Shown: positions 42,334-53,807, numbered from the stretch's first letter. The stretch: 64,000 nt of DNA from Leishmania infantum JPCM5 (GCF_000002875.2 NC_009412.2:385001-449000); one strand, 5' to 3'. The notes: generated from the sequence alone by a model not told the origin. A program made the numbers and translations.

Positions 42334-43062
42334 TACCCGCACTAGATGGGCGAGAAGGACCCAAATGCGGAAGGAAAGGATGACGCAGGAAGTGGGAAGG
42401 CTAGGGGAGACAGGTCATACTATGCCTTCACGTCCACTCACTCCTCAGACTCGCGCGCGCACACACACACACGCTTGAGGGCAGCGGCTGTGTATAGGCG
42501 CAACTCTACGCTGTCCCTCCGATGTGCGGACGGGCTATGATCGCGACGCTGTCGGCGACGCCATGCTGCGCCAGAGCCACAAAACGTCTCTTGTTATGCT
42601 TGTTTTTTTTTTGCTTTTTTCTTTTTGCCTTCCCCCTTCTCCTTCTCCTTGCTTCGTTTCGGTGTCTCACCTGTGCGTCTTTCTGAGGGGCTTTTTTCTG
42701 CTCATCTCTCTCATCTTTCTGCTTTGCTTGTCTTCTTTGCTGGCCCGCCGCTGACCCCTTCCTCGGTGCGCCCTTCTCTCCTCCTCTCGTCTACTCCCGC
42801 CCTCTTACCCGGACGCGTCGTGTCAACGGAGAAGGCGGTCTTGCGGTGCGGCAATTGTAGTCGGAGCGAGCTATGCGGCATTATAGGCCGGTGGGGTGGA
42901 GCCGCAAACGAACGCGCAAAAAAAGTCGGATGGCCACGAAACACGACAAGATTGCCACGACATACCGTCGCCTGTTTTATCATCCTTTCTTTTACCATTA
43001 TTGTGGTTCCACCTCCCTTCCTCTATACCGTTAGGATGGTTGAACGCCTTAACGTGGTGTTT
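42334..43062 (+). other. Intergenic region, probable 3' UTR of the amastin-like gene
   Basis: No gene. It is T/C-rich to about 42820, then of mixed sequence up to the retroposon border. Confidence 0.55.
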
Positions 43063-43602
43063 CAGGGCCCACTGCCCCTCCCCTTCCCTCTGCCACTCTC
43101 TCTGCCTGGGAAAGCCAGGCAGCCCCTCCCTACCCCTGCCAAATGCCGCGCCACTTCGGATGGTGCCAGTGCCTGGTGCCTGTGACGTAGATGTCAGAGC
43201 GATGCATCGCTGCTGACGTCGGTAGCCAGGCTCCGAATGGCGTTGCGTCGGAGCGACCTGCGACCGTGAGCACGCGTGCGCCATCCATGCGGTGGGCAGA
43301 GTGTCAGCGGGACTGGAGCGTGCATCATCCCCGGCCCTCGCCCTGCCTGCTGGTGCGGGGGGAGCCTGAGGGTTGCCCCGAGGGGGCTGCACCAGGTGGG
43401 GACAGGCATGATGGGCGAGCGGCCGTGCGGCGGCCTGCTCAGCGGAGGTGGATAGAGCTCGATGCAGGTGTGGCGCTGCGACGACTGCGTCGCCGTCGCG
43501 GTAGCACGTGTGTGCGGCTGCTTGGCATCACGCAAACGAGCCGGCGACGGGCCCGGGCCGAGTTCTGTTGGGCCCCATGCTCTGCAGCAGAGAGCGGGCA
43601 CG
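43063..43602 (-). mobile_element. SIDER-type short retroposon, copy B (inverted relative to copy A)
   Basis: This is the reverse complement of 31625-32164 over 540 bases with no gap. The identity stops abruptly at both ends, where the flanks differ completely. Open frames in both copies have identical translations across the element, which shows the identity indirectly. The A/T-richer DNA directly to the right (43603-43680) is not shared with copy A. Most SIDER copies in a genome differ clearly from each other, so this pair is recent or has been homogenised. Confidence 0.8.
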
Positions 43603-45321
43603 TTGTCGTTAAAAGTCGTTATCAGCAGTCCTCGACAACTCAAAAATAGAAAAGGTAACCCCCAGCGTTAAAAGGAATGCCACCAGCCGCGTGCCCGCGG
43701 CGGGAGGGAGGCACCTCAGGTGGGTGATAGCCAGTAATCACCTTTAGCGTACCTCCAAGCACTGTCGATGGGCTTCCTATGGTTTGGCTGCTTCGCTGAT
43801 CGACGCTGCCCTCAGCGCATGTCTAGGCACACAGGTTCTTTCTGCGCTCAAAGAGCGGGGGCATACGGCGGCGCACAATGGAGCTGGTATGACCGTGAGT
43901 GTCAACTTCAAGGCCGGCGCCTGGGCATGAGCACCCCCTTTTCCCCTCCCAGCCGCCTACCTCTATCCGCCAATGCTGCTGCTTGTTCAATCTCACCGTT
44001 TCGTCATCGTCATCTCTCTCGCCTCCTCTTCTTCGGTTGCGTCGTGTATGCTTGACGTTTCGTGCTGAGTTTTACCTCCACGGTGTCGATAACAACACAC
44101 ACACACACACGTACACGACCTCCGAATCCATTGGGGTAGCACTTTCCATAGAGTGTCGTTTCGCCTCATCCCCCTCTCCCCCTCCCGCTCCGGCGCACGC
44201 CCTCTCCTCGCCCTTGCAACTTTTCCATTCCCCCTCCCCCGCCCACAAGAAGGAGGAAGAAGCTCTCTCATCAGGCACACTCCTTCTGCCGCGTCTCACT
44301 CTTCTTCGCTATCTCTTTGAGTGTTGTGTTGTGTTTTTTCGTTCTCCCTCTCTCGTTGCCGGCTAGCTGGGGGAGGGCAGCAGCGCGCGACACGTAGTGT
44401 AGTTCCTGAGAGAAGGGAAAAGCACCGACGACAAAAAGGAAAGTTGTAGGACAAGCGCGCGTGACGTAGCCGTCGCTCGCGCAGCTTATTTGTCTGCTCT
44501 TCCTTGTTGTTCTAGAACCCTGTTCATATTTTTTTCTATTTTGTTTGTGTGTTTCCTACCGGCGAGTTGCTTCAAGTGTTTGCATCAACCCCGCCTTTCT
44601 GAATCTGCTTCTCGCCGAGAGTGCGTGTGCCACGCACTTCTTGTTGGTGTTGACGCTGTTCTCTCGCTCTCTGATTCTAGAGCGTCTTTCAAGACAATAT
44701 TGCCGTGCAGGGAAACGAAAAAGAACGGCACAGCGCAGGGCCGGCGTTCACGGCGGACGCACGTACACATCCGCTGCAGGCGCCTCGTTTTTTTTTCTCA
44801 CGGTGCATCTCGGTGTCCCTCACCCCTTTCTTTTTTCTACTTCTTCCAGCCCGCCGCTCCGCTGCCAAGCAACTCTCTCTCTATCTCCCTCTCCATTTGT
44901 CATAAAGCCTGCGTAGAAGCCCCTCCCTCGCCTCTTTCACTCACACGCACATACACACACGCAGAGACAGCGGGGCCCACGGCCAGTGAGCTCAGGGAGC
45001 CGACGTGACGCCTTTGTATGCTCTTGAAACGCGTGCCTCGCCCCCGTTCCTCCTCGCAGGATCTTCTCTTCATTTTTCTCTCCGTTTCTCATTCATCAGC
45101 GCTATCAAGGCAGTCGTCACCGCCTGACCAACACCGCCGCCACCCTCTTCACCTACTCTGCCCCCCTCTGCGTCCCTAGAGCCTTCGCCTCCTTTTTTGT
45201 GTTCTCGTCTTTTCGCCCGTGCTTCGGCTTTGCTTTCGCATTTGCACACACCACAATCCCTCGTTCACGTAACCCCTTTCTTTTTTTTCCTTTTCACACC
45301 CCCTGGGGTGCGTGACACACA
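43603..45321 (+). other. Intergenic region ahead of the double amastin-like gene
   Basis: No gene. It holds an A/T-richer patch at 43603-43680, a (CA)n run at about 44096-44110 and extended C/T-rich sequence. A candidate acceptor AG at 45178-45179 ends a long C/T tract. Confidence 0.55.
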
Positions 45322-46881
45322 ATGGCATCCCGCAGGAACCGATCGCCGTCCTCGAAGAACAAGGAGTCGCCGTGCAAAAGCCAGCAATCTCAGTGCCAGC
45401 AGCAGGAAAGCCACAGCACTGAACACCAGGGAACCCAAACACGGTCTGACCCTGACATGAAGGAGGCTGCGCATCTGCTCCGCACAGGTAGCGGCGTGCA
45501 CCACTCTGAAAGCGGGGAGCGCAGCCAGTCGCTGACGGAGAGGTACCAGCACCGGGTGGAGCAGGCGTCGTCGGTGTGGCTGAGCGGCATCCTGAACGGC
45601 CACAGCTATGCGCCGCGACCCAAGAAGGTGGATGAGGCGGAGCTGAGCGACACCGCCAAGGAGGAGCTGCTGAAGGAGCGAACGTACACGATTCCTCGTG
45701 GATACAAGTACTACGCGGATGGCCTGCCACCGGTGCTGAACCCGGTGCCGCAGAACGGCTTCCGAACAGCCCTTATCATCCACATGATCTTCTTTGGTAT
45801 CGCTTTTGTCTTCACGCTGGCGGCTGCCTGCCCCATCCCGTGGTACCGTGGCAGGAACGTCGATGTGTGCGGGGTAAACTACAAAGACCGTTTGTTTTCT
45901 CTGTGGATGGCGGAGGGTGGCAAGTACCCGGATATTTGGGTGCACGCAATGAAGCACTGCCCCTTGGAAAAACAGTTCTACCAGACCATTGCCGTTTCCA
46001 CCATTCTGGGCTGCGTGCTCTCCTTCCTCTCACTTCTTGTCTCTGGCGCGCGTCTCTCCGGTCGTGCTTCCTACGGCTGGATCTTACTCTTCAGTTTCCT
46101 TGCCTTCGCCTGGACGCTCTGCGGCAATGCAATGTCGATCAGCATGTATTACTCCTCTCGCTGCAATGCGCCGCGGCTTTCAAACACGGCCCGCCTCGAC
46201 GCCGGCTTCGCGCTGTCACTGCTGGCGTGGGTCTTCCAGCTGGGCGGCCTCCTAGCCGTTGCTCTAGTAACGAAGCTGAACGTTGGCCCGGTGCTAAAGC
46301 AGCTGCGTGTGATGGACACGTACTACATGGCGCTGCTGTGCGTGTCGCTCCTGTTCCTGTGCGTGGCAAACGCGGGCACTGTGTGGAAACGCAGGTTCAA
46401 CACGCGTGACGTGGGCGTGGTGCGTGTGACGTACTGGCACACAGAGCTAATTATGCCGAACGGCACCAACCTCTACTATGGTCTGTGGCACTATCGCTGC
46501 AGTGCCTATAGCAAGCGCATGAAGGCGAGTGTCTCGTTTCTCATCCTATCCAGTATCGCGCTATTTATGGCGACTATGCTGGCGATCCCGGCCTTCCTCG
46601 CGCGCGGCTGCCGCATCGCCTCTATCGTCTTCTCCGTCATTACGCTTGTGTTCTTAGTCATTTCCTGGGTGACTGCCGTCGCTGTGCGGCACCGTAACTC
46701 TTGCACCGGGGCCGTTAATGGCACCATGTACCAGTACTACCCAGGTGTGCCCTCCGGCATTTACAACGGACTGACGAACTTTCCGGGCTACGGTGTGCAG
46801 GAGGGGCTCGTCTTGTCTATTGTCGCGTGGGTCATTGTACTTGGCGCCACGGTCCTCAACCTTCGAGTGCCGTGGTTGTAG
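45322..46881 (+). CDS. Double amastin-like membrane protein
   Basis: 519 residues. A hydrophilic N-terminal tail of about 145 residues, rich in Ser, Gln and Lys, is followed by eight predicted transmembrane segments arranged as two sets of four. The first set begins at about 149 (ALIIHMIFFGIAFVFTLAAA) and includes segments near 220, 245 and 295. The second begins at about 332 (YYMALLCVSLLFLCVANAG) and includes segments near 396, 430 and 500. The loop after the first segment of each set has amastin-like features: DVCGVNYKDRLFSLW in the first and VVRVTYWHTELIMPNGTN in the second. It looks like an internal duplication or fusion of two amastin-like units. It lies about 3 kb after a single-unit amastin-like gene. 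The ATG at 45322 is the first after the acceptor near 45179. Confidence 0.8.
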   Translation: MASRRNRSPSSKNKESPCKSQQSQCQQQESHSTEHQGTQTRSDPDMKEAAHLLRTGSGVHHSESGERSQSLTERYQHRVEQASSVWLSGILNGHSYAPRPKKVDEAELSDTAKEELLKERTYTIPRGYKYYADGLPPVLNPVPQNGFRTALIIHMIFFGIAFVFTLAAACPIPWYRGRNVDVCGVNYKDRLFSLWMAEGGKYPDIWVHAMKHCPLEKQFYQTIAVSTILGCVLSFLSLLVSGARLSGRASYGWILLFSFLAFAWTLCGNAMSISMYYSSRCNAPRLSNTARLDAGFALSLLAWVFQLGGLLAVALVTKLNVGPVLKQLRVMDTYYMALLCVSLLFLCVANAGTVWKRRFNTRDVGVVRVTYWHTELIMPNGTNLYYGLWHYRCSAYSKRMKASVSFLILSSIALFMATMLAIPAFLARGCRIASIVFSVITLVFLVISWVTAVAVRHRNSCTGAVNGTMYQYYPGVPSGIYNGLTNFPGYGVQEGLVLSIVAWVIVLGATVLNLRVPWL

Positions 46882-49800
46882 ATGAATGTTGTAAAGCAGC
46901 AGTAGGAAGATGTGAAGAGGGTTCAAAGAGAGCAAACGAAGAAGAGCCGTGACAGAGAACCGACGAGAAGAGGCAATCGTGACGGAGCCAAGACGTGCCG
47001 ATGACGGGAGAAGTGTAGAGGCGGCACTGGTGGAGAAAGCGGAACAGCCAACCAGCTCACACAGACATGGACGGGGTCCATATGTGTGTCTCCGAGGGAC
47101 GTAGGATGGCCACCGCGGTTTGTTCGTGGGATGTATGGACGAGGTGCAGCTTTCGCGGCAGTCCGCACCTCCGCTCTTCACGGCTCTTTCTCCTCTTCCT
47201 TCAGCTCGTTTGCTGCCTTAAATCAGCAGCAGCACCTCCTCAGCTCATCCTCGTCTGACCGGCGGTCCATCACGACCCACTGATGGTGCTCTGCCGCGTA
47301 AGGAAGGACGAGACGCGGCGCACGTACGAAGACGAACAACAAAGAACGACATCGGCACTTCCGCGCGCGCGTTTGTGGCATCGAGACGGCTTCGTCTGCA
47401 TGGCAGTGGGTTGTTCTAGGGAGCAAGTCGGAGTGGCGGGCGACACTCGCACTCGGTAAACGCGACAGCGCCTTTCATGCAATGCTCTTCCCTGTTGCCG
47501 CTTCTGTGCGAGGGCGGCGACGGCCCCTCCGTTCGCCGGCAGAAAGACCTGCCGTTTTTTATTCTTCTCGTGTTTTGGTGAATAGTGTTGCATTCGAACT
47601 GGTTTGCAGCATATGTAGACCGGGGTGCCGCGCAGAGGCATCTCACCATCTACTGCGCCGTCGCCCTCGTCATCCTTCATTGGTTGGCGTCCAGAAAGGG
47701 CCGGGAAGGTGGTGCCTGCTCGCAGATGCTCTTGCTTCGATTCGTTGGGCAGCGTCGCACACGGGCCTGCAAACACGCATAGCTACACTTTCACGATAAA
47801 AACAGAAAAAGTAGCAAAGGCTGCTATCTTCTCCGTGCCGACGCCGTCATGCAGGCGGTGCATCAGCGACTGCATCCTCATATCTGTCCCACGCCCCCAG
47901 CCCCTCCCCCCGCCCCTCCACGTCTTCTTGGTTTCGATTCGACCTTCGCATCATTCTAGTATGCGGAGCTGCTCATGTGCGCTCGCAACACCCGTGGGGA
48001 GCTTTTTTTTGGGGGGGACTTGTCTACATCGTAATGGCGGTTGATCTTCCGCAGTTGGTGCGTGCGATCCGAGATGAACCCTTGCTACCCCGCGCTGCTG
48101 AAGTCTTTCTTTTTGTATTATGCATGCCCACCCCGCCCCTCCCCGATTTCTCGGTCTCCTTCCAGCGTCGAGTATTTTGGCCCCATGTGGTCGAGCTTTG
48201 TTTTTTTTTTTGGCGTATCTGCGCGCTGCTGACTATGGCCCCTTTAGCCCCCGCCTCCGTCTCTTCCATGCCATGACGTCCTTTTTAGCTTCTTATGACC
48301 CCCCCGTTCTGCTCGTCGCCGTCTAATTTCAGGTGCCTGAGTCCATCTCCTGCTTGATTCACCTCTCACCTCTACACCCCAAACCTCCCTTCCTGTATGC
48401 GCCCTCCCCCCCCCACTGCCACCACCACTGTCCTCATCCTTTCGACGCGATCCTGAAGTGTTCCTGATAGCATTATTGCTCTTTTTCTATGATTACTACT
48501 ACTATTGTGTTGGCTTGCTTTGTTTGCTCACGTCGTCCTCATGCAGGTGCGAGGTCCTTCCCTCCTCCTTCTTTCCTCCGTTTCGTTGTGTTTTGGCTTG
48601 CTTCTCCCTCCCCCCCCACTCGTGTTCGCCTCTGTTTTCTGTCTTGTTTTGGTCGCGTGTTCTTTCTGTGTTGCTGCGGTTGTCGTTGCTGTTTTTTTTT
48701 GTCCATCCTGTTTTGGCCATCATCTATAAGTGTGTATGTATGCGTGTGTGTGCGCGCGATTTCGTATCAATTACGCCTTCTCGTTTGCGGAGACTGTGTC
48801 TTTCCTTTTTGTTAAACTTTTCCCTGTGGTAACTCATCCGACCTTCGCCGTCTTCATTGTTGTCGCTGCTAGATATGCACCTGGTGCTGATCTTCGCTGT
48901 GTGGTCGTGGTGGTTTTGTTGTTTGCTCAGGCGCGTTGCTCGGCAGCCTCAGCGTTCCGGTTTCTTGCGATGAGGTGATGGCGCGCAACTCCTTGACACC
49001 ACCATTCTCTGTGAAAGGTGGAGTATGGATATGGCGTATGCTCACTGCTCTCTCTTTTTGATCTTCTCTAAACCGTCACGTCCTCATTAGATTTTGTCCT
49101 TACGATTATAATCGAAGCCTGCGCGGCGTTTTTCTCAATCTCTCCATGAAATATCACCATCACTGGACGTGCGTACACACAGGCCAAAGATACGCTTATA
49201 GAGACACTTGCCGCCACAGACTTGAAGCGCGGTGCCTCTGCGTGTGCGTATGCGTGTGTATGCGGCTTTTTTTTTGCTTGAAAATCCACGTGTGCACGAA
49301 CTCCAACGAAAATTAACCGGAAAAACACAAAGTAGAGAGCAAGACGAAGATACGGCCGAGTAGAAGAGCCACTGATCGTTTTTGCCTGCTAGCTTGTCTG
49401 TTTTGCCACGCTCTCCTCTGCCCCCCTCCTCCCCTACCTCCGTTGTCATGCGCACGTACACACGCGTAGACAAATCGACACACACGCGCCTCTTTTCATT
49501 TTTCTCTTTCGCTTCCTTTCCACTTCACTCCGCCCCCTCCCTCCCTTTTTTTAAACTTTTTATTTGGACGCCCCTGTGTACTGGCTGGATGTCTGCATCG
49601 TGGCCATCATCGTTCTGTTCTGCATTGAGTCTGCATCGTTGCTCTCTTTTCCTTATGTCATTTGGATGTTGTTATTGGTTGAATGTAGCGCACCAGCTTC
49701 TTGGTTTCGCTGTTGTTGCCGGCTTTATCTGTGTGCGCGTGTGCGTGTTTTGCGTGCCAGAGTATATGATCTCCATCGCTGCCCTCGTCTCCCTGCTTTT

Positions 49801-51963
49801 TTTTCCGGTTCCGTTTCTTGTGCTCTTCTTCATGTGAGCCAGAGGCGAGCGGCGACAGCTGCCCAGCGTAATGGGGCCACCCTCTGTACATAGGAAGGGC
49901 TCTTTGTTTTGTTATGCAGGGCCGCGTCTCTCTCTCTCTCGCCCCCCCCCCTGGAGCGTGTGTGGGATCGTGGTCTCTTCTTCGACTCCATCAAGCGCTT
50001 TTCAGTTTGCATCATTGTTGTCGGTGTCAGCGAGAGAGCGCAGGCACACATGGGGAGTCAGCGCGCCAGAATGGAGATTCCATAGGCATAGTTTCTCGTG
50101 CTCTGTGAAACCAGTTCCCCCGCAGCGCTCCCCCCTAGGGTAGCGAGACACTTTTCCGCCAGCCAAAGAAAACCTTAAAGGCGCTCCGGAAGGATCATGA
50201 GAAAAAAAACGGCGAAACGCGGAGAGCACAACCATGAGCGATGCGTGCAGGTATGCGCCCTCACGCACGCATCCATTTCTCGAGAGCGAAAGCGAACAAC
50301 AAGAACGCAAACAGCGCGACCTGTTTTCTTTGTGCAACACTTATTTTGTATCCCACCGCACGAATGCGTGTGTGTATGTGCGTGACTGTGTCTGCGTTGC
50401 TGAAGGCTTTTGTGTAGTGCTCACACCCTCCAACTCGCCCCTCTCGCACATTGTGTGGACGGCGTCGCCGTTACCTTGCTCCGCGCCTTTCGCTTCCGCA
50501 CCCTACGTCACTCCTCACTCGTTGTGCATGCGTGCATCGCGCCCAACACACGCGGTGCTCGTTGCGTTGTGGCTGTTATTGACACGTTCTCTTTTTTCTG
50601 GTTTGCGTCTGTTGCGCCACCGCATGTCTCTAAAGACTTCACTCACCGTTGTGTATTTTGCGTTTTCTGTTTTTCTTTTCTTCTTCGTTTTACGTGTTTC
50701 TGTGTACCGAAGGATGCCTGTGCGGGTGTGCGTGTTGTAGTGATGGGTGGAGAGTGTGCGGCGGATCTCCCTCACCCTCTGTCGCCCTCCAAATGACGGA
50801 TTCAGCGGGCGGAGAGCGCGCACGCACATGAAGGACGCAAGAGCACGCATCAATTAGGGAAGGACGCACTGTGTCAACAGCGAGTAGGCATGTGGCGCAG
50901 GCATCTGCATGCGCCCTCTTTCCTTCTTGCGATGCACTGTGAACTATGCAGTCAATCACCGATCTCGCTTGTTTACTTAGATTGCACTTGCCATCTCGAT
51001 GACTATGCTCCCTCGCTCGCCCCATCTTCTCTCTGATTCAGGGTATATCTCTATGGGCCGCCCGCGTTTTCCTCTCTGCCACCCTCGCTCCATAACACGC
51101 TGCGTATGAAGGGTACAGTTTTGTGATGGACTCTCGCGCTTGATGCTGCTGGTACTTCCTCCCCCTTCGTGGGCGTGTTACTCACTTGTGCGTTTTCGTT
51201 TTTCCTTGTTTTTTTTTTCGTTTCCGTGGTCTTTCGAGGGTGCTTTCTTGATACCCCTCGTCTGCTCTCTACACCCCCTTACATTGTAGAAGTGGCGGCT
51301 CTCTTTTTTTTTGCTTTTTTGATTTACTTCGTCGTTCGTTGGCTTCATTCTACTGTCGACGTCTGCCTGCACACGCGAATGCATGCATGCCCGCACCTCG
51401 CACTCGGTGCGGAGTACGGCTGAGGGAGCTGAGGCGACCTACTCCACAGAAGGAGAGCTTTCGTGTTGACAAAGTTAGAGGGAGTGGACGGACGAAAAAT
51501 GAGGGCGAGATGGTCATCAGCGCCGACACGCCCCCTCTCATTACCTCCCTTCTTCTACCATGGATGTCGCTGTGTTTCTTTTTTTTTCTGCCCTTTTTTC
51601 CTTTTGTCGGTGTACGTGCCGCTGTGTCTCGTTGATGTCCTTGTGTGCACGAGTGGAGTACGTCAGTGTGTGTTCTCTCTCCTGTTTCTGTGTGCATTTT
51701 TGTTTTTGGGCGCGTGCGCGTGTGCGTGCTTCGCCTTTATTATATAGCTCTCTCCATTTTTCGATGATGCTGTTGTTCCTCTCTGTGGCTCTTTTCTGCC
51801 TCACCTATTCATTGCTTGTTTTCCTCACGTCCTCTTCTTATTGTTCTCTGTTCGCACTCGGTTGACTTGTCTGTCTCTGTGTCTGTGTGCACCGTCGGCG
51901 CGCGTCTTTCATGCTCTCCTACACACACGCATATATATATATATATGCGTGTATATGCCATGT

Positions 51964-52005
51964 ATGTACACGTGTACATGCACACGTGCATCCGCCGATG
52001 CACGT
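51964..52005. repeat. Palindrome and hairpin cluster
   Basis: A perfect 16-base palindrome (51964-51979, centred on CACGTG) is followed by an 8-base perfect inverted repeat (51984-51991 with 51998-52005) around a six-base loop. An alternating A/T run lies just upstream. Confidence 0.8.
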
Positions 52006-52732
52006 AATGTTTTCCCTCGTGATGATCAAGGACAAAGAGATCACTGAATTTTGGAAAGAAACAAACAGAAAAAAAAACGAAACACAGAAACACAGCGGAG
52101 CGGCAACACCCTGCGCAGAGGGTGCTGTTCAGCAACCACCAACTGTGCGGGCTCCTCTGTGTGTGATTGGTGTGCGTGGGGGGAGAGAAGGGAATGCAGC
52201 AGACGAAACGACGACAATGCCGAATCGGGCCGATAAATTCCGCGTTGCTTTGAGGGCGTGAAGGTCTCGCCGTAAAAAAAAAAAAACAGCCCAAACTCTG
52301 CACGCCCCTCATCTTTCCGTGTGCCGGCGTGGAACGCTGTATGCTGCTCTCTCCGCCATGGATCTTTGTGTACAAGGCCCTCAATCTCAGCTGTCGAGAC
52401 GGATTGTGAGGCGCCGGAAGGACTGCATGACGGCAGCCATATGCGTTTCGCACTGACGGATGCATGAAGGTTGTTGGTGGTGAGTACATTGTCCCCACTT
52501 CACCCCATCCTGTGGCTCCCTTGCCCATGTATCGTATCATCGGCGTCTCTCGCCTTGTCAGCTCACATTTGCATGGCCGAGCATTCCACTTCACCAACCC
52601 TACGCCGCCCGTCATCTCCCTTATCTCACTTTCTTCCACACGCACACGCACTCACAGCTGAAGCGGGCAGCGCCCCTTGGCCGACTTTCTCTCTCCAACG
52701 TCATACACCGACAACACAAGCAGCACTTGCGA

Positions 52733-52771
52733 TCCTCTCTCCCCTCTCTTCTCCCTCTTTTTATTCCGTAG
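52733..52771 (+). promoter_or_regulatory. Probable trans-splice acceptor for the ETF alpha gene
   Basis: A long C/T tract ends in TAG at 52769-52771, about 60 bases before the ATG at 52830. A nearer T-run has an AG only one base before the ATG, so the upstream site is more likely. Confidence 0.55.
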
Positions 52772-52829
52772 CAGAGACACACGTATCTCGAAACGGAAAC
52801 GAAGACGTTTTTTTTTTGTTCGGCGAAGC

Positions 52830-53807
52830 ATGCTCCGCGCGACTGCATTGTCATTGGGCAAAGCCCTCGTCATTGCTGAGATGGTGGGTGGGAAGGTCTC
52901 ACCAGCGACGCTGTCCGCCATTACAGGGGCCGCGAAGGTGGGCCCGGTGGCGGTCCTGGTGGCCGGTGCGTCCGCCAAGGCTGAGGCCCAGGTGCTGGCC
53001 AAGATCAAGTCTGTAGCGAGCGTGCTGGTGACGGTCGGGGAGCAATACAGCCACGGCCTCCCGGAGGAGTACGCTCCGCTCATCGACGTGGCGGTGAGAG
53101 CGAACGGTTACACGCACGTATTTGCCGGGACTTCGGCATTCGGCAAAAATGTCATCCCTAGGGCGGCAGCGAGGCAGAGCTGCATGCCCATTCCCGAAGT
53201 CACGGAGATTGTGGACGAGAACACGTTTGTGCGGCAGACGTACGCCGGCAATGCAATCACGACCATCAAGTCGTCTGACAAGATCAAGTACTGCACCTTG
53301 CGCGGTACGGCGTTCGAGCGAGCCGAGTTGGACGGTGGTAGCGCCGCAGTGGCGGAACTCGCCGCGACCCCGGAGGTGGGTAAGGCAAAGTTTTTAGAGG
53401 ACCAGCTGTCCACCAGCGACAAGCCTGACCTGATGACGGCGGCGACCGTCATCTCCGGCGGCCGAGGTATGAAGAACGGCGATAACTTCAAGATGCTCGA
53501 GGAGCTGGCCTCCCCGCTGAACGCAGCCGTCGGCGCTACCCGCGCTGTTGTGGATGCTGGCTACGTGCCAAACGAGATGCAGGTCGGCCAGACGGGCAAG
53601 ACCGTCGCGCCGAACTTCTACCTCGCGTGCGGTATCTCCGGCGCTATCCAGCACGTGGCCGGCATGAAAGACTCGAAGGTAATCGCCGTGGTCAACACGG
53701 ACGAGGAGGCGCCCTTCTTCCAAATCGCCGACTACGGCATTGTCGATGATCTCTTCAAAGTGGTGCCGGCGCTAACGGAGAAGGTCAAGGCGGCTAACGG
53801 CAAGTGA
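52830..53807 (+). CDS. ETFA: Electron transfer flavoprotein, alpha subunit
   Basis: 325 residues from the ATG at 52830. The alpha subunit pairs with ETF beta in the mitochondrial matrix, binds FAD and passes electrons from acyl-CoA dehydrogenases to ETF:ubiquinone oxidoreductase. The N-terminus MLRATALSLGKALVIAEM runs almost directly into the alpha/beta domain, so any targeting peptide is short. ISGGRGM (about residue 208) and VGATRAVVDAGYVP (about 232-245) belong to the FAD domain. The family signature YLACGISGAIQHVAG with VIAVVNTDEEAPFF follows at about 264-295, then the usual ending ADYGIVDDLFKVVPAL. Length agrees with other ETF alpha proteins. The frame is open upstream to 52677, but that part is UTR. 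Confidence 0.96.
   Translation: MLRATALSLGKALVIAEMVGGKVSPATLSAITGAAKVGPVAVLVAGASAKAEAQVLAKIKSVASVLVTVGEQYSHGLPEEYAPLIDVAVRANGYTHVFAGTSAFGKNVIPRAAARQSCMPIPEVTEIVDENTFVRQTYAGNAITTIKSSDKIKYCTLRGTAFERAELDGGSAAVAELAATPEVGKAKFLEDQLSTSDKPDLMTAATVISGGRGMKNGDNFKMLEELASPLNAAVGATRAVVDAGYVPNEMQVGQTGKTVAPNFYLACGISGAIQHVAGMKDSKVIAVVNTDEEAPFFQIADYGIVDDLFKVVPALTEKVKAANGK

Larger units (their letters stand above)
46882..52829 (+). other. Gene-free region of about 6 kb
   Basis: The longest stretch without a supported gene. It is mostly T/C-rich and TG-rich with many homopolymers (for example T8G7 at 48003-48017), an (AT)n run at about 51930-51945 and a palindromic cluster at 51964-52005. Open frames reach 280 codons, but they are Cys/Phe/Leu/Val- or Arg/Thr-rich translations of low-complexity sequence. 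The amastin 3' UTR presumably occupies the left part. No tRNA or other structured RNA gene was recognised. Confidence 0.55.

Noticed and set aside
43191..43649. Open frames in copy B (152 codons +, 149 codons -)
   Set aside because: Same reason as for copy A; they are repeat sequence, not a gene.
51809..52651. 280-codon minus-strand frame
   Set aside because: Antisense to the transcription unit, crosses the (AT)n and palindrome region, and has low-complexity translation.
52677..52829. N-terminal extension of ETF alpha by 51 codons
   Set aside because: It runs through the C/T tract and the acceptor at 52771, so it is UTR.
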